Program-made: the position numbers and the translations under genes
Shown here: piece by piece, positions 9,368-18,447 of the stretch
Layout of the letters: each line of letters starts with the position of its first letter
How positions within the stretch are numbered: position 1 is the stretch's first letter
Notes under the pieces: model-generated
Told to the model about the DNA's origin: nothing
Seen by the model: the letters and a program-made list of their open reading frames with translations, nothing else
The model's database searches: none
Source of the DNA: Hyphomicrobiaceae bacterium UBA7697
GTDB taxonomy: Bacteria > Pseudomonadota > Alphaproteobacteria > Rhizobiales > Methyloligellaceae
Assembly (NCBI GenBank): GCA_002482645.1
Contig: DLGJ01000009.1
Coordinates: forward strand, 7,430-71,429
Direction: 5' to 3'
Length of the DNA: 64,000 bases

Positions 9368-9493
9368 TTGGGGCCCTCTCCGGGCCAGCAAAAGGGTTGC
9401 CAGGCGCGTTGGCGGACGCTACGACCATACAAAAGTCGTATGCTCGCCGGCCGCACGGGCCGGGCAGCCCAACAATCCTTTGGAGAGGAAACC

Positions 9494-10705
9494 ATGGCTG
9501 GAGCCAGGTGTTCGGGCCGTAACTTTCTGTTTGTGCCGGGGCCGACCAATGTGCCGGACCGGATTCTCCGCGCGATGCACGTTCCCATGGAGGATCATCG
9601 GTCGCCGGACTTTCCCAAGCTGACGGTTCCGCTGTTCGACGGGATGAAGAAGGTCTGCCGGACGGGCGAAGGCCGCGTGGTGATCTTCCCCTCGAGCGGC
9701 ACCGGCGCCTGGGAAGCGGCTCTGACAAACACGCGGTCGCCCGGGGATAAGCTGCTCGCTCCGCGTTTCGGTCAGTTCAGCCATCTTTGGATCGAGCTTG
9801 CCCGCCGCCACGGCCTCGAGGTCATCGTCCAGGAGGAAGAGTGGGGCACCGGCGCGAATCCGGACCGGATCGAAGACGCGCTGCGTGCGGACAAAGACCA
9901 CGAAATCAAAGGGATACTGGTGGTCCACAACGAGACCGCCACGGGCGTGACGTCCGACGTTGCCGCGGTCCGGCGCGCGATCGACGCGGCCGGCCATCCG
10001 GCCTTGCTCTATGTGGACGGCGTCAGTTCCATCGGCAGCCTCGATTTCCGGTTCGACGAGTGGGGCGTGGACCTCGCGATCACGGGCTCCCAGAAGGGCA
10101 TGATGCTGCCCGCCGGGCTCGGCATTCTCTGCGCCAGCCCAAAGGCGCTGGCGCAGATGGAAAATGCCGAGTGCACGCGCGCGTATTTCAACCTCGCGGA
10201 CCATTTCAACACGAATCCGGGCGGCTATTTTCCGTACACGCCCGCTTTGCCGCTCCTCTATGGCTTGCGGGAGTCGCTGGCGATGCTGTTCGAGGAAGGG
10301 CTCGAGAACGTCTTTGCCCGGCATCGTTATCTTGCCGGCGGAGCGCGCGCCGCGGCCGAAGCTTGGGGCCTTCCGCTTTGCGCGAAAGAGCCGAAATGGC
10401 AGTCCGACACGGTCAGCGCGATCATGGTGCCGGACGGCTTCAGCGGCGCGGACGTCATCAGCCGCGCCTATCACCGCTACAATCTCGCATTGGGTGCGGG
10501 TCTTTCCGAGATGGCCGGAAAGCTGTTCCGCATCGGTCATCTTGGCGATCTGAACGAACTCATGCTGCTCGGAGCCATTTCCGGCGCCGAGATGGCGATG
10601 CGCGATGTCGGCATCCCGGTCGAGCTTGGTTCGGGTGTGGCCGCAGCGCAGGAATGCTTCCGTAACGCCGACGGTGCCGCCGAGCAGCGACTGGCTGCGG
10701 AGTAG
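9494..10705 (+). CDS. sga: Serine--glyoxylate aminotransferase
   Basis: PLP enzyme transferring the serine amino group to glyoxylate, giving hydroxypyruvate and glycine. 403 residues, fold type I class V. The PLP lysine is in ITGSQKGMMLPAG (about residue 200), with the aspartate in LLYVDGVSSIG upstream. N-terminal FVPGPTNVPDRILRAM is typical of Sga/AGT. The start at 9494 has the Shine-Dalgarno GGAGAGGAAACC; a longer frame from 9368 has no such support. It begins the sga-hprA-mtdA-fchA order also found in Methylobacterium extorquens. Confidence 0.96.
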   Translation: MAGARCSGRNFLFVPGPTNVPDRILRAMHVPMEDHRSPDFPKLTVPLFDGMKKVCRTGEGRVVIFPSSGTGAWEAALTNTRSPGDKLLAPRFGQFSHLWIELARRHGLEVIVQEEEWGTGANPDRIEDALRADKDHEIKGILVVHNETATGVTSDVAAVRRAIDAAGHPALLYVDGVSSIGSLDFRFDEWGVDLAITGSQKGMMLPAGLGILCASPKALAQMENAECTRAYFNLADHFNTNPGGYFPYTPALPLLYGLRESLAMLFEEGLENVFARHRYLAGGARAAAEAWGLPLCAKEPKWQSDTVSAIMVPDGFSGADVISRAYHRYNLALGAGLSEMAGKLFRIGHLGDLNELMLLGAISGAEMAMRDVGIPVELGSGVAAAQECFRNADGAAEQRLAAE

Positions 10706-10835
10706 GAGGCCGGGCACTTCACGTACAAGCGCACGGTCAGAACGAAACACAATCCGGAGCAGGGCGTCCCTGTCCCGGATGGGAACTTCGAGGGCGCGGA
10801 CGATAGTTTCCCGCCCGGAACATATGGGGGGTGCA

Positions 10836-11777
10836 GTGGAGCACGAGATCGTTTTCCTCGATCGCGAGTCGGTTGGCGCCGATGTCCGCAAGGCCAATTT
10901 TCCGCACAAATACACAGAGTACCAGTCTACCTGGACGTCTGAGGATATCGCCGAGCGTCTGAAGGACGCCACCATCGCCATCATCAACAAGGTACCGATG
11001 CGCGAGGAGGTCCTGAAGCAGCTGCCCAAGCTGAAGCTGATCGCCGTGGCGGCGACGGGCACCGACGTTGTCGACAAGGCCTATTGCAAGGCCAACGGAA
11101 TCTCCGTCGTCAACATCCGCGGCTATGCCTTCAATACCGTGCCCGAGCATGTGATCGCGCTGATGTTCGCGCTCCGCCGGAACCTGTTCGCCTATGTCGA
11201 GGATACCCGGAACGGCCGCTGGGCGGAGGTCGATCAATTCTGCTTCTTCGACCATCCGATCCGCGACATCGCGGGGTCGACCATGGGCATCGTTGGCTTC
11301 GGCGCCATCGGCAAGGCCGTGGCGAAGCGGGCCGAATGCCTCGGCATGAAGATCCTGCCCTTTGATGCATTCCCGCAAGAAGGCCTGGTCGACCTGGAGA
11401 CCGTGCTCAAGGAGAGCGACGTCATCACGCTCCACTGCCCGCTGACGCCCGAGACGGAGAACATGATCGGCGCGAAGGAACTGAAGATGATGAAGCCCAC
11501 GTCGATCCTCATCAACACGGCGCGGGGCGGCCTTGTCGACGAGGCCGCGCTTGCCGAGGCCTTGAAGGCCGGTACGATCGCGGGCGCCGGGTTCGACGTG
11601 CTCACGAAGGAGCCGCCGAAGGACGGCAATATCCTGCTCGATCTCAAAATGCCGAATTTCATTCTCACGCCGCACGTGGCGTGGGCGAGCCGGGAAGCCA
11701 TGCAAATTCTGGCCGATCAACTCATCGACAATATCGAGGCGTTCGTCGGCGGGAATCCGCAGAACGTGGTCGAGTAA
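10836..11777 (+). CDS. hprA: NAD(P)H-dependent hydroxypyruvate reductase
   Basis: Reduces hydroxypyruvate to D-glycerate. It belongs to the D-2-hydroxyacid dehydrogenase family: GIVGFGAIGKAVAKRA nucleotide site (about residue 150), INTARGGLVDEAAL, and catalytic His in LTPHVAWASREAM. The GTG at 10836 is preferred over the in-frame ATG at 10824: it has a G-run Shine-Dalgarno 6 bp upstream and gives 313 residues, matching the roughly 314 of the Methylobacterium enzyme, whose N-terminus (VVFLDRES...) aligns with EIVFLDRES here. About 130 bp separate it from sga. Confidence 0.95.
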   Translation: MEHEIVFLDRESVGADVRKANFPHKYTEYQSTWTSEDIAERLKDATIAIINKVPMREEVLKQLPKLKLIAVAATGTDVVDKAYCKANGISVVNIRGYAFNTVPEHVIALMFALRRNLFAYVEDTRNGRWAEVDQFCFFDHPIRDIAGSTMGIVGFGAIGKAVAKRAECLGMKILPFDAFPQEGLVDLETVLKESDVITLHCPLTPETENMIGAKELKMMKPTSILINTARGGLVDEAALAEALKAGTIAGAGFDVLTKEPPKDGNILLDLKMPNFILTPHVAWASREAMQILADQLIDNIEAFVGGNPQNVVE

Positions 11778-11797
11778 CGCGTAAAGGGGGAAACGTA

Positions 11798-12655
11798 ATG
11801 AAGAAACTGCTATTCCTGTTCGACACCGATCCCGTGCCGAGCGTCTTCGATACGGTCGTCGGCTATGACGGCGGTGCCGACAACATCACCGGCTATGCCG
11901 GGGTGACGCCGGAGAACGTGGGTGCGCTGATCGACGGCTGCATCTACACGCGCGGCGGCAAGGACAAGCAGAACACCGCCATCTTCGTCGGCGGCGGCAA
12001 CATGGCCAAGGGCGAAGAGCTGTTCGAAACGGTCAAGAAGCACTTCTTCGGTCCGTTCCGCGTCTCCGCGATGCTGGATTCCAACGGCTCCAACACGACC
12101 GCGGCCGCGGGTGTGGCGCTGCTTGCCAAGGGGCGCGACCTCAAGGGCAAGAAGGCCGTGGTGCTCGCGGGCACGGGCCCCGTGGGCATGCGGGCGGCGG
12201 GTTTCTTCGGCATGGAAGGCTGCGACGTGACCATCACCTCGCGGACGAAGGACCGCGCCGACGAGGCCGCCAAGGTCATCGAGAAACGCTTTGGCGTGAA
12301 AGTTTCCGGCGCCGCGGGCGCGACGGACGAGGAACGCGCCGAGGCCACCAAGGATGCCAATATCATCTACTCGGCCGGCGCGATCGGCTTGCAGCTCCTG
12401 CCGAAATCCGTATGGGAGAACAATCCCAATGTGGAGCTTCTGGCGGACGTGAACGCACAGCCGCCGCTCGGCATCGAGGGCGTCGACGCCATGGACAAGG
12501 GCAAGGACTACGGCGGCAAGATCGCTTACGGCGCGCTCGGGATCGGCGGTTTGAAGCTCAAGCTTCACCGCGAGTGCATCGCCAAGCTGTTCGAAACCTC
12601 AGAGGGCGTTTACGATGCCGAGGCCATCTACGCTCTGGCGAAAGAGATGGCCTAG
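11798..12655 (+). CDS. mtdA: NADP-dependent methylene-H4F/H4MPT dehydrogenase MtdA
   Basis: Interconverts methenyl- and methylene-tetrahydrofolate (and the H4MPT forms) with NADP(H). 285 residues, starting MKKLLFLFDTDPVPSVFD, a hallmark of MtdA. The Rossmann site is VVLAGTGPVGMRAAGFF (about residue 125), followed by TSRTKDRADEAA. Starts 20 bp after hprA with a strong AGGGGGAAA Shine-Dalgarno. The stop codon directly abuts the fchA start (TAG-ATG), so the dehydrogenase and cyclohydrolase are probably translated as a pair. Confidence 0.97.
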   Translation: MKKLLFLFDTDPVPSVFDTVVGYDGGADNITGYAGVTPENVGALIDGCIYTRGGKDKQNTAIFVGGGNMAKGEELFETVKKHFFGPFRVSAMLDSNGSNTTAAAGVALLAKGRDLKGKKAVVLAGTGPVGMRAAGFFGMEGCDVTITSRTKDRADEAAKVIEKRFGVKVSGAAGATDEERAEATKDANIIYSAGAIGLQLLPKSVWENNPNVELLADVNAQPPLGIEGVDAMDKGKDYGGKIAYGALGIGGLKLKLHRECIAKLFETSEGVYDAEAIYALAKEMA

Positions 12656-13288
12656 ATGACCGAGATCAAGAATACCGCGATCGAGCCATTCCTCGACCAA
12701 CTCGCCTCCAGCGCGGCAACGCCCGGGGGCGGCAGTGCCGCCGCCATTCTCGGCGGCATGGGCGCGGCGCTCGTCAGCATGGTCTGCAATCTGACGATCG
12801 GCAAAAAGAAATACGCCGATGTCGAAGGCGAACTGAAGGACGTCCTGGCGAAGGCCGAAGATCTCCGCCACCGGCTGACCGGCATGATCCAGGACGACGT
12901 GCGTGCCTTCGATACGGTCATGGGCGCCTACGGCATGCCCAAGGAGACCGATGAAGACAAGGCCGCCCGGGACGAGGCCATCCAAGAGGCCCTGAAAATG
13001 GCGACCGACGTTCCGGTCCGCTGCTGCCGGCTGGCCCGCGAGGTCATCGACCTCGCGCTGGTCGCTTCGGAGAAGGGAAACCTCAATGTCATCTCCGATG
13101 CGGGCGTCGCCGTACTGTCTGCTTATGCCGCTCTGCGGAGTGCCGCACTAAATGTCTACATCAATGCAAAATTGATTTCCGACACGAGCTTTGTCGGCGC
13201 TAAGCTGGGTGAGCTGGAGGACCTTCTCGCAGGTGCCGAGGCGACGACAGAGAAGGCGTATGACATTGTTAAGGGTAAGGTGAGCTGA
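12656..13288 (+). CDS. fchA: Methenyltetrahydrofolate cyclohydrolase
   Basis: Interconverts 10-formyl-H4F and methenyl-H4F between FtfL and MtdA. 210 residues of the cyclodeaminase/cyclohydrolase (FTCD_C) fold, with the conserved SAATPGGGSAAAILGGMGAAL turn near the N-terminus and GNLNVISDAGVAVLSAYAAL in the C-terminal half. Follows mtdA with zero spacing. The 67 bp before mtkA include an imperfect hairpin and an A/T-rich stretch that could attenuate or stabilise the downstream message, but the evidence is weak. Confidence 0.95.
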   Translation: MTEIKNTAIEPFLDQLASSAATPGGGSAAAILGGMGAALVSMVCNLTIGKKKYADVEGELKDVLAKAEDLRHRLTGMIQDDVRAFDTVMGAYGMPKETDEDKAARDEAIQEALKMATDVPVRCCRLAREVIDLALVASEKGNLNVISDAGVAVLSAYAALRSAALNVYINAKLISDTSFVGAKLGELEDLLAGAEATTEKAYDIVKGKVS

Positions 13289-13355
13289 CGCTTTCCGGCG
13301 TGGGCTCTTAATAACGGAAAGCCCGCCGAAGGAATTTTTAAAAGGGAGGAACGAC

Positions 13356-14534
13356 GTGGACGTTCACGAGTATCAAGCGAAAGAACTGTTGGGAAGCTTC
13401 GGCGTGCCGGTGGCGAAAGGCGCCGTGGCGTTTAGTCCCGATCAGGCCGTCTATGCGGCGACCGAACTCGGCGGTTGGAGTTGGGCGGTGAAGGCCCAGA
13501 TTCACGCTGGTGCGCGCGGCAAGGCCGGCGGCATCAAGATCTGCAAGACCTATCACGAGGTGCGCGAGGCGGCGCAGGAATTGCTCGGAAAACGTCTGGT
13601 TACGCACCAGACGGGTCCGGAAGGCAAGCCGGTTCAGCGCGTCTATGTCGAAGCGGCGGAGCCCTTCGAGAAGGAGCTTTATCTCGGCTTCGTCCTCGAC
13701 CGGAAGGCCGAGCGCGTCCGCGTGATCGCCTCCCAGGAAGGCGGCATGGAGATCGAGGAAATCGCCAGGACCAATCCAGACGCGATCCTTCAGGTTACCG
13801 TCGAGCCCGCCGTCGGCCTACAGGCCTTCCAGGCGCGCGAGCTCGCGTTCCAGCTCGGTCTTAGCATCAAGCAGGCCCAGAGTTGCGTGTCGACGATCAT
13901 GAACGCCTACCGCGCGTTCCGCGATTGCGACGCTCAGATGCTGGAGATCAACCCATTGGTGGTCTCCAAGGACGACCGCGTGCTCGCGCTCGACGCCAAG
14001 ATGTCGTTCGACGACAACGCGCTGTTCCGCCGCCCCAACGTGGCCGACATGTACGATCCGTCGCAGCAGGATCCGCGGGAGGCCCAGGCCGCCGAGCACA
14101 ACCTCAACTATATCGGCCTCGAGGGCGATATCGGCTGCATCGTGAACGGCGCGGGTCTGGCCATGGCGACCATGGACATGATCAAGCACGCGGGCGGTGA
14201 GCCGGCCAACTTCCTCGACGTGGGCGGCGGCGCCTCTCCGGACCGTATCGAAACGGCGATGAAGCTGATCGTTTCCGACGACAACGTGAAGGCGATCCTG
14301 GTGAATATCTTCGCCGGCATCAACCGTTGCGACTGGGTTGCCAAGGGCGTGGTTCAGGCTTGCGGAAACCTCGACATCAAGGTGCCGCTCATCGTGCGCC
14401 TTGCCGGCACCAATGTCGAAGAAGGAAACAGGATCCTCAAGGAGAGCGATCTCAAGCTGATCACCGCCGAGACACTGGCCGAGGCCGCCGAGAAGGCGGT
14501 TCAGGCTTGCCAGGGCAAGCTACAGGCCGCGTAG
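13356..14534 (+). CDS. mtkA: Malate--CoA ligase (malate thiokinase) beta subunit
   Basis: With MtkB activates malate to malyl-CoA using ATP. 392 residues with an ATP-grasp domain (N-terminal, MDVHEYQAKELLGSFGVPV) and a C-terminal CoA-ligase flavodoxin-like domain (IVNGAGLAMATMDMI, NFLDVGGGASPDRI). Closely resembles SucC but carries the MtkA-type KGAVAFSPDQAVYAATELGG segment. The GTG start at 13356 has AAAGGGAGGAACG upstream. mtkB follows after 25 bp. The malyl-CoA lyase gene further down confirms malate rather than succinate as substrate. Confidence 0.96.
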   Translation: MDVHEYQAKELLGSFGVPVAKGAVAFSPDQAVYAATELGGWSWAVKAQIHAGARGKAGGIKICKTYHEVREAAQELLGKRLVTHQTGPEGKPVQRVYVEAAEPFEKELYLGFVLDRKAERVRVIASQEGGMEIEEIARTNPDAILQVTVEPAVGLQAFQARELAFQLGLSIKQAQSCVSTIMNAYRAFRDCDAQMLEINPLVVSKDDRVLALDAKMSFDDNALFRRPNVADMYDPSQQDPREAQAAEHNLNYIGLEGDIGCIVNGAGLAMATMDMIKHAGGEPANFLDVGGGASPDRIETAMKLIVSDDNVKAILVNIFAGINRCDWVAKGVVQACGNLDIKVPLIVRLAGTNVEEGNRILKESDLKLITAETLAEAAEKAVQACQGKLQAA

Positions 14535-14559
14535 AGACGATCATCGGAGAAAATACGTA

Positions 14560-15444
14560 ATGAGCATTCTGATTGACGAAAAGACGCCGGTGATTGTCCA
14601 AGGTATGACTGGCGACAAGGGTACCTTCCACGCGAAGGAAATGATCGAATACGGCACCAACGTGGTCGGCGGCGTGACGCCGGGCAAGGGCGGTGGCCGT
14701 CATCTCGACCGCCCGCTCTTCAACACCGTGAAGGAAGCGGTGAAGGAAACAGGCGCCGAGGCTTCGATCACGTTCGTGGCCCCAGCCTTCTGCTCGGACG
14801 CCATCATGGAATGCGCCGACGCGGGCATCAGGCTGGTCTGCTCCATCACGGATGGCATTCCGGCCCAGGACATGATGCGCGTGAAGCGCTACCTGATGCG
14901 CTATCCTCGCGAACACCGCACGATGATGGTCGGCCCGAACTGCGCCGGTATCATCAGCCCCGGCAAGGCCATGCTGGGCATCATGCCGGGCCACATCTAC
15001 CTGCAAGGCAATGTGGGCGTGATTTCGCGTTCCGGTACGCTCGGCTACGAGGCCGCGGCGCAGATGAAGGACCGGGGGATCGGCATCACGACCTCGGTCG
15101 GTATCGGTGGCGATCCGATCAACGGTTCCTCGTTCCTGGATCACCTCGCCCTGTTCGAGGAAGACCCGGAGACCGATGCCGTGCTGATGATCGGCGAAAT
15201 CGGCGGTCCGCAGGAGGCCGAGGCCTCGGCGTGGATCAAGGACAACATGTCCAAGCCGGTCGTCGGCTTCGTCGCGGGTCTGACCGCTCCGAAGGGGCGG
15301 CGCATGGGTCACGCGGGCGCCATCATCTCGGCCACGGGCGATAGCGCCGCCGAGAAGGCCGAAATCATGCGGGCCAATGGACTGACCGTCGCGCCGAACC
15401 CGAGCGAGTTCGGTTCGACCGTCGCGAAGGTCCTCGGACTTTAG
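14560..15444 (+). CDS. mtkB: Malate--CoA ligase (malate thiokinase) alpha subunit
   Basis: Alpha subunit carrying the CoA-binding Rossmann domain and the phospho-histidine. 294 residues, beginning MSILIDEKTPVIVQGMTGDK. The C-terminal active-site His is in the KGRRMGHAGAIISATGD segment (about residues 246-262), as in SucD-type enzymes. Normal length. A stem-loop plus T-run directly after the gene (15451-15501) should end most transcripts here, before ppc. Confidence 0.96.
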   Translation: MSILIDEKTPVIVQGMTGDKGTFHAKEMIEYGTNVVGGVTPGKGGGRHLDRPLFNTVKEAVKETGAEASITFVAPAFCSDAIMECADAGIRLVCSITDGIPAQDMMRVKRYLMRYPREHRTMMVGPNCAGIISPGKAMLGIMPGHIYLQGNVGVISRSGTLGYEAAAQMKDRGIGITTSVGIGGDPINGSSFLDHLALFEEDPETDAVLMIGEIGGPQEAEASAWIKDNMSKPVVGFVAGLTAPKGRRMGHAGAIISATGDSAAEKAEIMRANGLTVAPNPSEFGSTVAKVLGL

Positions 15445-15450
15445 AAAAAA

Positions 15451-15501
15451 CGCCGGACATGCCGCGGCCATCGACCAGGCTTAGGGCGTGTCCGGCTTTT
15501 T
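15451..15501 (+). terminator. Rho-independent terminator after mtkB
   Basis: A stem formed by GCCGGACATGCC and GGCGTGTCCGGC (one G-U pair) encloses about 20 bases and is followed by five T residues. It begins 7 bp after the mtkB stop and separates the ftfL-mtkB array from ppc-mclA. Confidence 0.75.
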
Positions 15502-15658
15502 CCCGAAGCCAAGCAGCTCGAGGTGGGACCGGCCGGCCCCACCTTGCCATCAATCGCCACCGGAACCCGCGTCCTGGATCAGTCGCCGTGACTTGCGTGC
15601 GGCGTCTGAGCCGAAGGTGACAAGACCGGTCAGTGTGATCTGAGTGCGAGCGTTGATC

Positions 15659-18430
15659 ATGGACGAGGATGTAAGAGAGAGCGACGTGGTGGCCGGAACG
15701 GACGCCGCAGCTCTTATCGGTGGGACATCGCCAGAGGACGCCGCGAATATCCTGTTCGAGTTGCTGCTCGATGTCGTGCGGCGCCATCGCCCCGAAGTCG
15801 AACCGGTTCTCACGGGCGGCGCTCAGAAATCCGTCTCCGAATATTCGCCGGACCTCCTGGCGCGTGTGTTGTCCGCGCAAGGAATCTGGTTCCAGCTCCT
15901 GTCTCTCGCCGACCAGAACGCCGCGATGCGCCGCCGCCGCCATATCGAGCGGAAGCGTGGCCGCGACGCGCTGTTGGGCACGTTCGATCACGTCCTCGCC
16001 GAGGCCCGCCGGGCCGGTGTCAGCCCGGGGGAAATCGAGCGTCTCCTGCAGAACCTGCGCATTCGTCCCGTCATCACGGCTCACCCGACCGAGTCGAAGC
16101 GCGTCACCGTTCTCGAGAAATACCGCAAGATCTACCTCCTGCTGCGTGAGCTGGAAGGGAGCCGTTGGACCGAGCGGGAACGGCAAGCGATTCTCGCGGA
16201 CATTCGCGACCAGATCGAGCTCGTTTGGATGACCGGCGAGCTTCACCTCGAAAAGCCGACCGTGGAACACGAAGTCCTTCGGGGACTGCATTTCTTCGAC
16301 GAGACCCTGTTCGAGAAGGCGCCGGAGATGATGGCGCTGCTCGAAGGGGCTTTGAAGCGGAATTATCCCGACGAAGATTTCGATCTGCCGCCCTTTTTCC
16401 AGTTCGGTTCGTGGATCGGCGGCGACCGCGACGGCAATCCGTATGTGACCACCGAGGTCACGGGCTGGGCGCTGCGCCAGAATGCGCTCGCTTCGTTGCG
16501 CTACTACCGGGAGCGCCTCGTCGCGCTGGCGCGGGCGATGTCCATAACGCAGCGTGCGTTGCCGGTCCCGGAGGAGTTCGGCCACGAGCTTGCGTGCGCG
16601 CTGCGGGCGAGCGGCGCCGAGGAGGCGATCGCACAGCGCAATCCGGGCGAGCCTTACCGCCAATATCTCACCTGCATTCTGCGCAAGCTGGATGTCACCG
16701 TGCGTCGTGCCGAAGGCGGAGAGCTCGATGTCGGCACGCCCCATTACACGAACGCCGACGAGCTCATCCAGGATCTGCGGCGGATGGAGCGTGCCCTGGC
16801 GGCCGCGAACGCCTCGACCATCGCCCAAGACATGATTCGCCCGGTCCGGCGCGCCGTCGAGCTGTTCCGGTTCTCTACCGTCCGGCTCGATCTTCGCGAG
16901 AACTCCACGCGTACGACCCAGGCGCTTCAGGCTCTGTGGTGGGCCAGCGACGGCCACGCCGACGGAGAACCGCCGGAGCTCGGCTCTCCGGAGTGGCGTG
17001 CCTGGTTGCTGCGGGCCTTGGCGCGGCCGCTGCCGGCCGACCCTGCGGGCGAGCCCCTGCCGCAAGAGGTGCGGGACACCATCGCCATGTTCGCGCAAGC
17101 GGCGGAAATCCGGCGGGGTCTCGATCCGGATGCCTATGGCTCCTTCATTCTGTCCATGACGCGCTCGGTCGACGACATTCTCGGTGCCTATCTTCTGGCC
17201 AAGCAGGGCGGTTTGTTCCTGGACGCGGCCGGCACGGAGATTTGCGCGCTGCCGATCGTGCCTCTGTTCGAGACCATCGACGATTTGAGGGCGGCGCCCG
17301 CGATCATGCGCGAGGCGCTGGCCATTCCGCTGATCCGCCGGTCCACCCATTGGCAAGGCGGACTTCAGGAGGTGATGCTCGGCTACTCGGACTCCAACAA
17401 GGACGGTGGTTTCGTCGCCTCGAACTGGGAGCTGGCCAAGGCGCAGACCAGCCTGACGCAGGTCGGCGCGCGCGCGGGGACGCCGATTTCGTTCTTCCAT
17501 GGACGCGGCGGCTCGGTGTCGCGCGGCGGCGCGCCCACCGGCCGCGCCATCGCCGCCCAGCCGGCCGGCTCGATCCGCGGCCGTTTCCGGGTCACGGAGC
17601 AAGGCGAGGTCGTCTCGTCGAAATACGCGAACAAGGGCACGTCCCTCTATCAGATGGAGCTTCTGGCCTCGAGCGTGCTGCAGCACGCGCTGAAGTCCGA
17701 GCATGAGGCCGCCCTCAAGCCGAGCGGCGAGTATGACGACGCGCTCGAGGCGTTGTCCGGCCTTTCGCGCGTGGCCTATGACCGGCTGCTCTCCAATCCG
17801 GACCTGGTGACGTATTTCCAGGCCGCAAGTCCGTTGGAGGAGATCTCGCTCCTCAATATCGGCTCGCGGCCGGCGCGGCGCTTCGGCGCGAGTTCGCTGA
17901 AGGATCTGCGGGCCATTCCATGGGTGTTCGCCTGGGCGCAAAACCGGCACATGATCACCAACTGGTATGGGGTCGGCAGTGCGCTCCGGAGTTTTCTCGA
18001 CGTGCGCGGTGCCAAAGGCGAGTCCTTGCTGACCGAGTTGTTCGAGCGCTCCCGCTTGTTCCGCCTGATCGTGGATGAGGTCGAGAAGGCGCTTGCACTT
18101 GTGGACCTCGATATCGCCAGCGACTATGCGAGCCTCGTATCCGACGCCGCGGTGCGGAACGCGATCTTCTCCATGGTTCAGGAGGAGCATGCGCTCACGA
18201 CCGAGATGGTACTGAAACTTTCAGGCAGCGCCTTCCCTGGCGAACGCTTCCCCCAATTCCGTGCGTCGCTGGCCGACAGGCTTCCCACGGTCAATCAAGT
18301 GAGTCGCGAGCAGGTCGAGCTGCTCGGCCGCTTCAGAGCGAGCGACAACGACGACGAGCGCGAAAAGTTCAAGCCGGCGTTGCTGCTTTCCATCAATACG
18401 GTTGCCGCCGGGCTCGGCGCCACAGGTTAA
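15659..18430 (+). CDS. ppc: Phosphoenolpyruvate carboxylase
   Basis: Carboxylates PEP to oxaloacetate, the CO2-fixing step of the serine cycle. About 923 residues. Family motifs in order: VITAHPTESKRVTV (catalytic His), GGDRDGNPYVT, VMLGYSDSNKDGGF and FHGRGGSVSRGGAPTGRA (catalytic Arg/Gly loop). It ends in ...GLGATG rather than the usual NTG terminus. A GTG at 15644 would add five residues; the ATG at 15659 is preferred, but neither has a good Shine-Dalgarno. mclA follows after 17 bp, so the two form a unit downstream of the mtkB terminator. Confidence 0.96.
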   Translation: MDEDVRESDVVAGTDAAALIGGTSPEDAANILFELLLDVVRRHRPEVEPVLTGGAQKSVSEYSPDLLARVLSAQGIWFQLLSLADQNAAMRRRRHIERKRGRDALLGTFDHVLAEARRAGVSPGEIERLLQNLRIRPVITAHPTESKRVTVLEKYRKIYLLLRELEGSRWTERERQAILADIRDQIELVWMTGELHLEKPTVEHEVLRGLHFFDETLFEKAPEMMALLEGALKRNYPDEDFDLPPFFQFGSWIGGDRDGNPYVTTEVTGWALRQNALASLRYYRERLVALARAMSITQRALPVPEEFGHELACALRASGAEEAIAQRNPGEPYRQYLTCILRKLDVTVRRAEGGELDVGTPHYTNADELIQDLRRMERALAAANASTIAQDMIRPVRRAVELFRFSTVRLDLRENSTRTTQALQALWWASDGHADGEPPELGSPEWRAWLLRALARPLPADPAGEPLPQEVRDTIAMFAQAAEIRRGLDPDAYGSFILSMTRSVDDILGAYLLAKQGGLFLDAAGTEICALPIVPLFETIDDLRAAPAIMREALAIPLIRRSTHWQGGLQEVMLGYSDSNKDGGFVASNWELAKAQTSLTQVGARAGTPISFFHGRGGSVSRGGAPTGRAIAAQPAGSIRGRFRVTEQGEVVSSKYANKGTSLYQMELLASSVLQHALKSEHEAALKPSGEYDDALEALSGLSRVAYDRLLSNPDLVTYFQAASPLEEISLLNIGSRPARRFGASSLKDLRAIPWVFAWAQNRHMITNWYGVGSALRSFLDVRGAKGESLLTELFERSRLFRLIVDEVEKALALVDLDIASDYASLVSDAAVRNAIFSMVQEEHALTTEMVLKLSGSAFPGERFPQFRASLADRLPTVNQVSREQVELLGRFRASDNDDEREKFKPALLLSINTVAAGLGATG

Positions 18431-18447
18431 ACCAAGAGGAGTATGAC

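Noticed and set aside
13289..13355. Hairpin between fchA and mtkA as a terminator
   Set aside because: Competing imperfect stems and no clear T-run after the stem; mtkA is likely in the same operon.
15365..18190. 941-codon open frame antisense to ppc
   Set aside because: Shadow of a high-GC coding strand; Arg/Gly/Leu-rich, no domain, no Shine-Dalgarno. ppc motifs are on the other strand.
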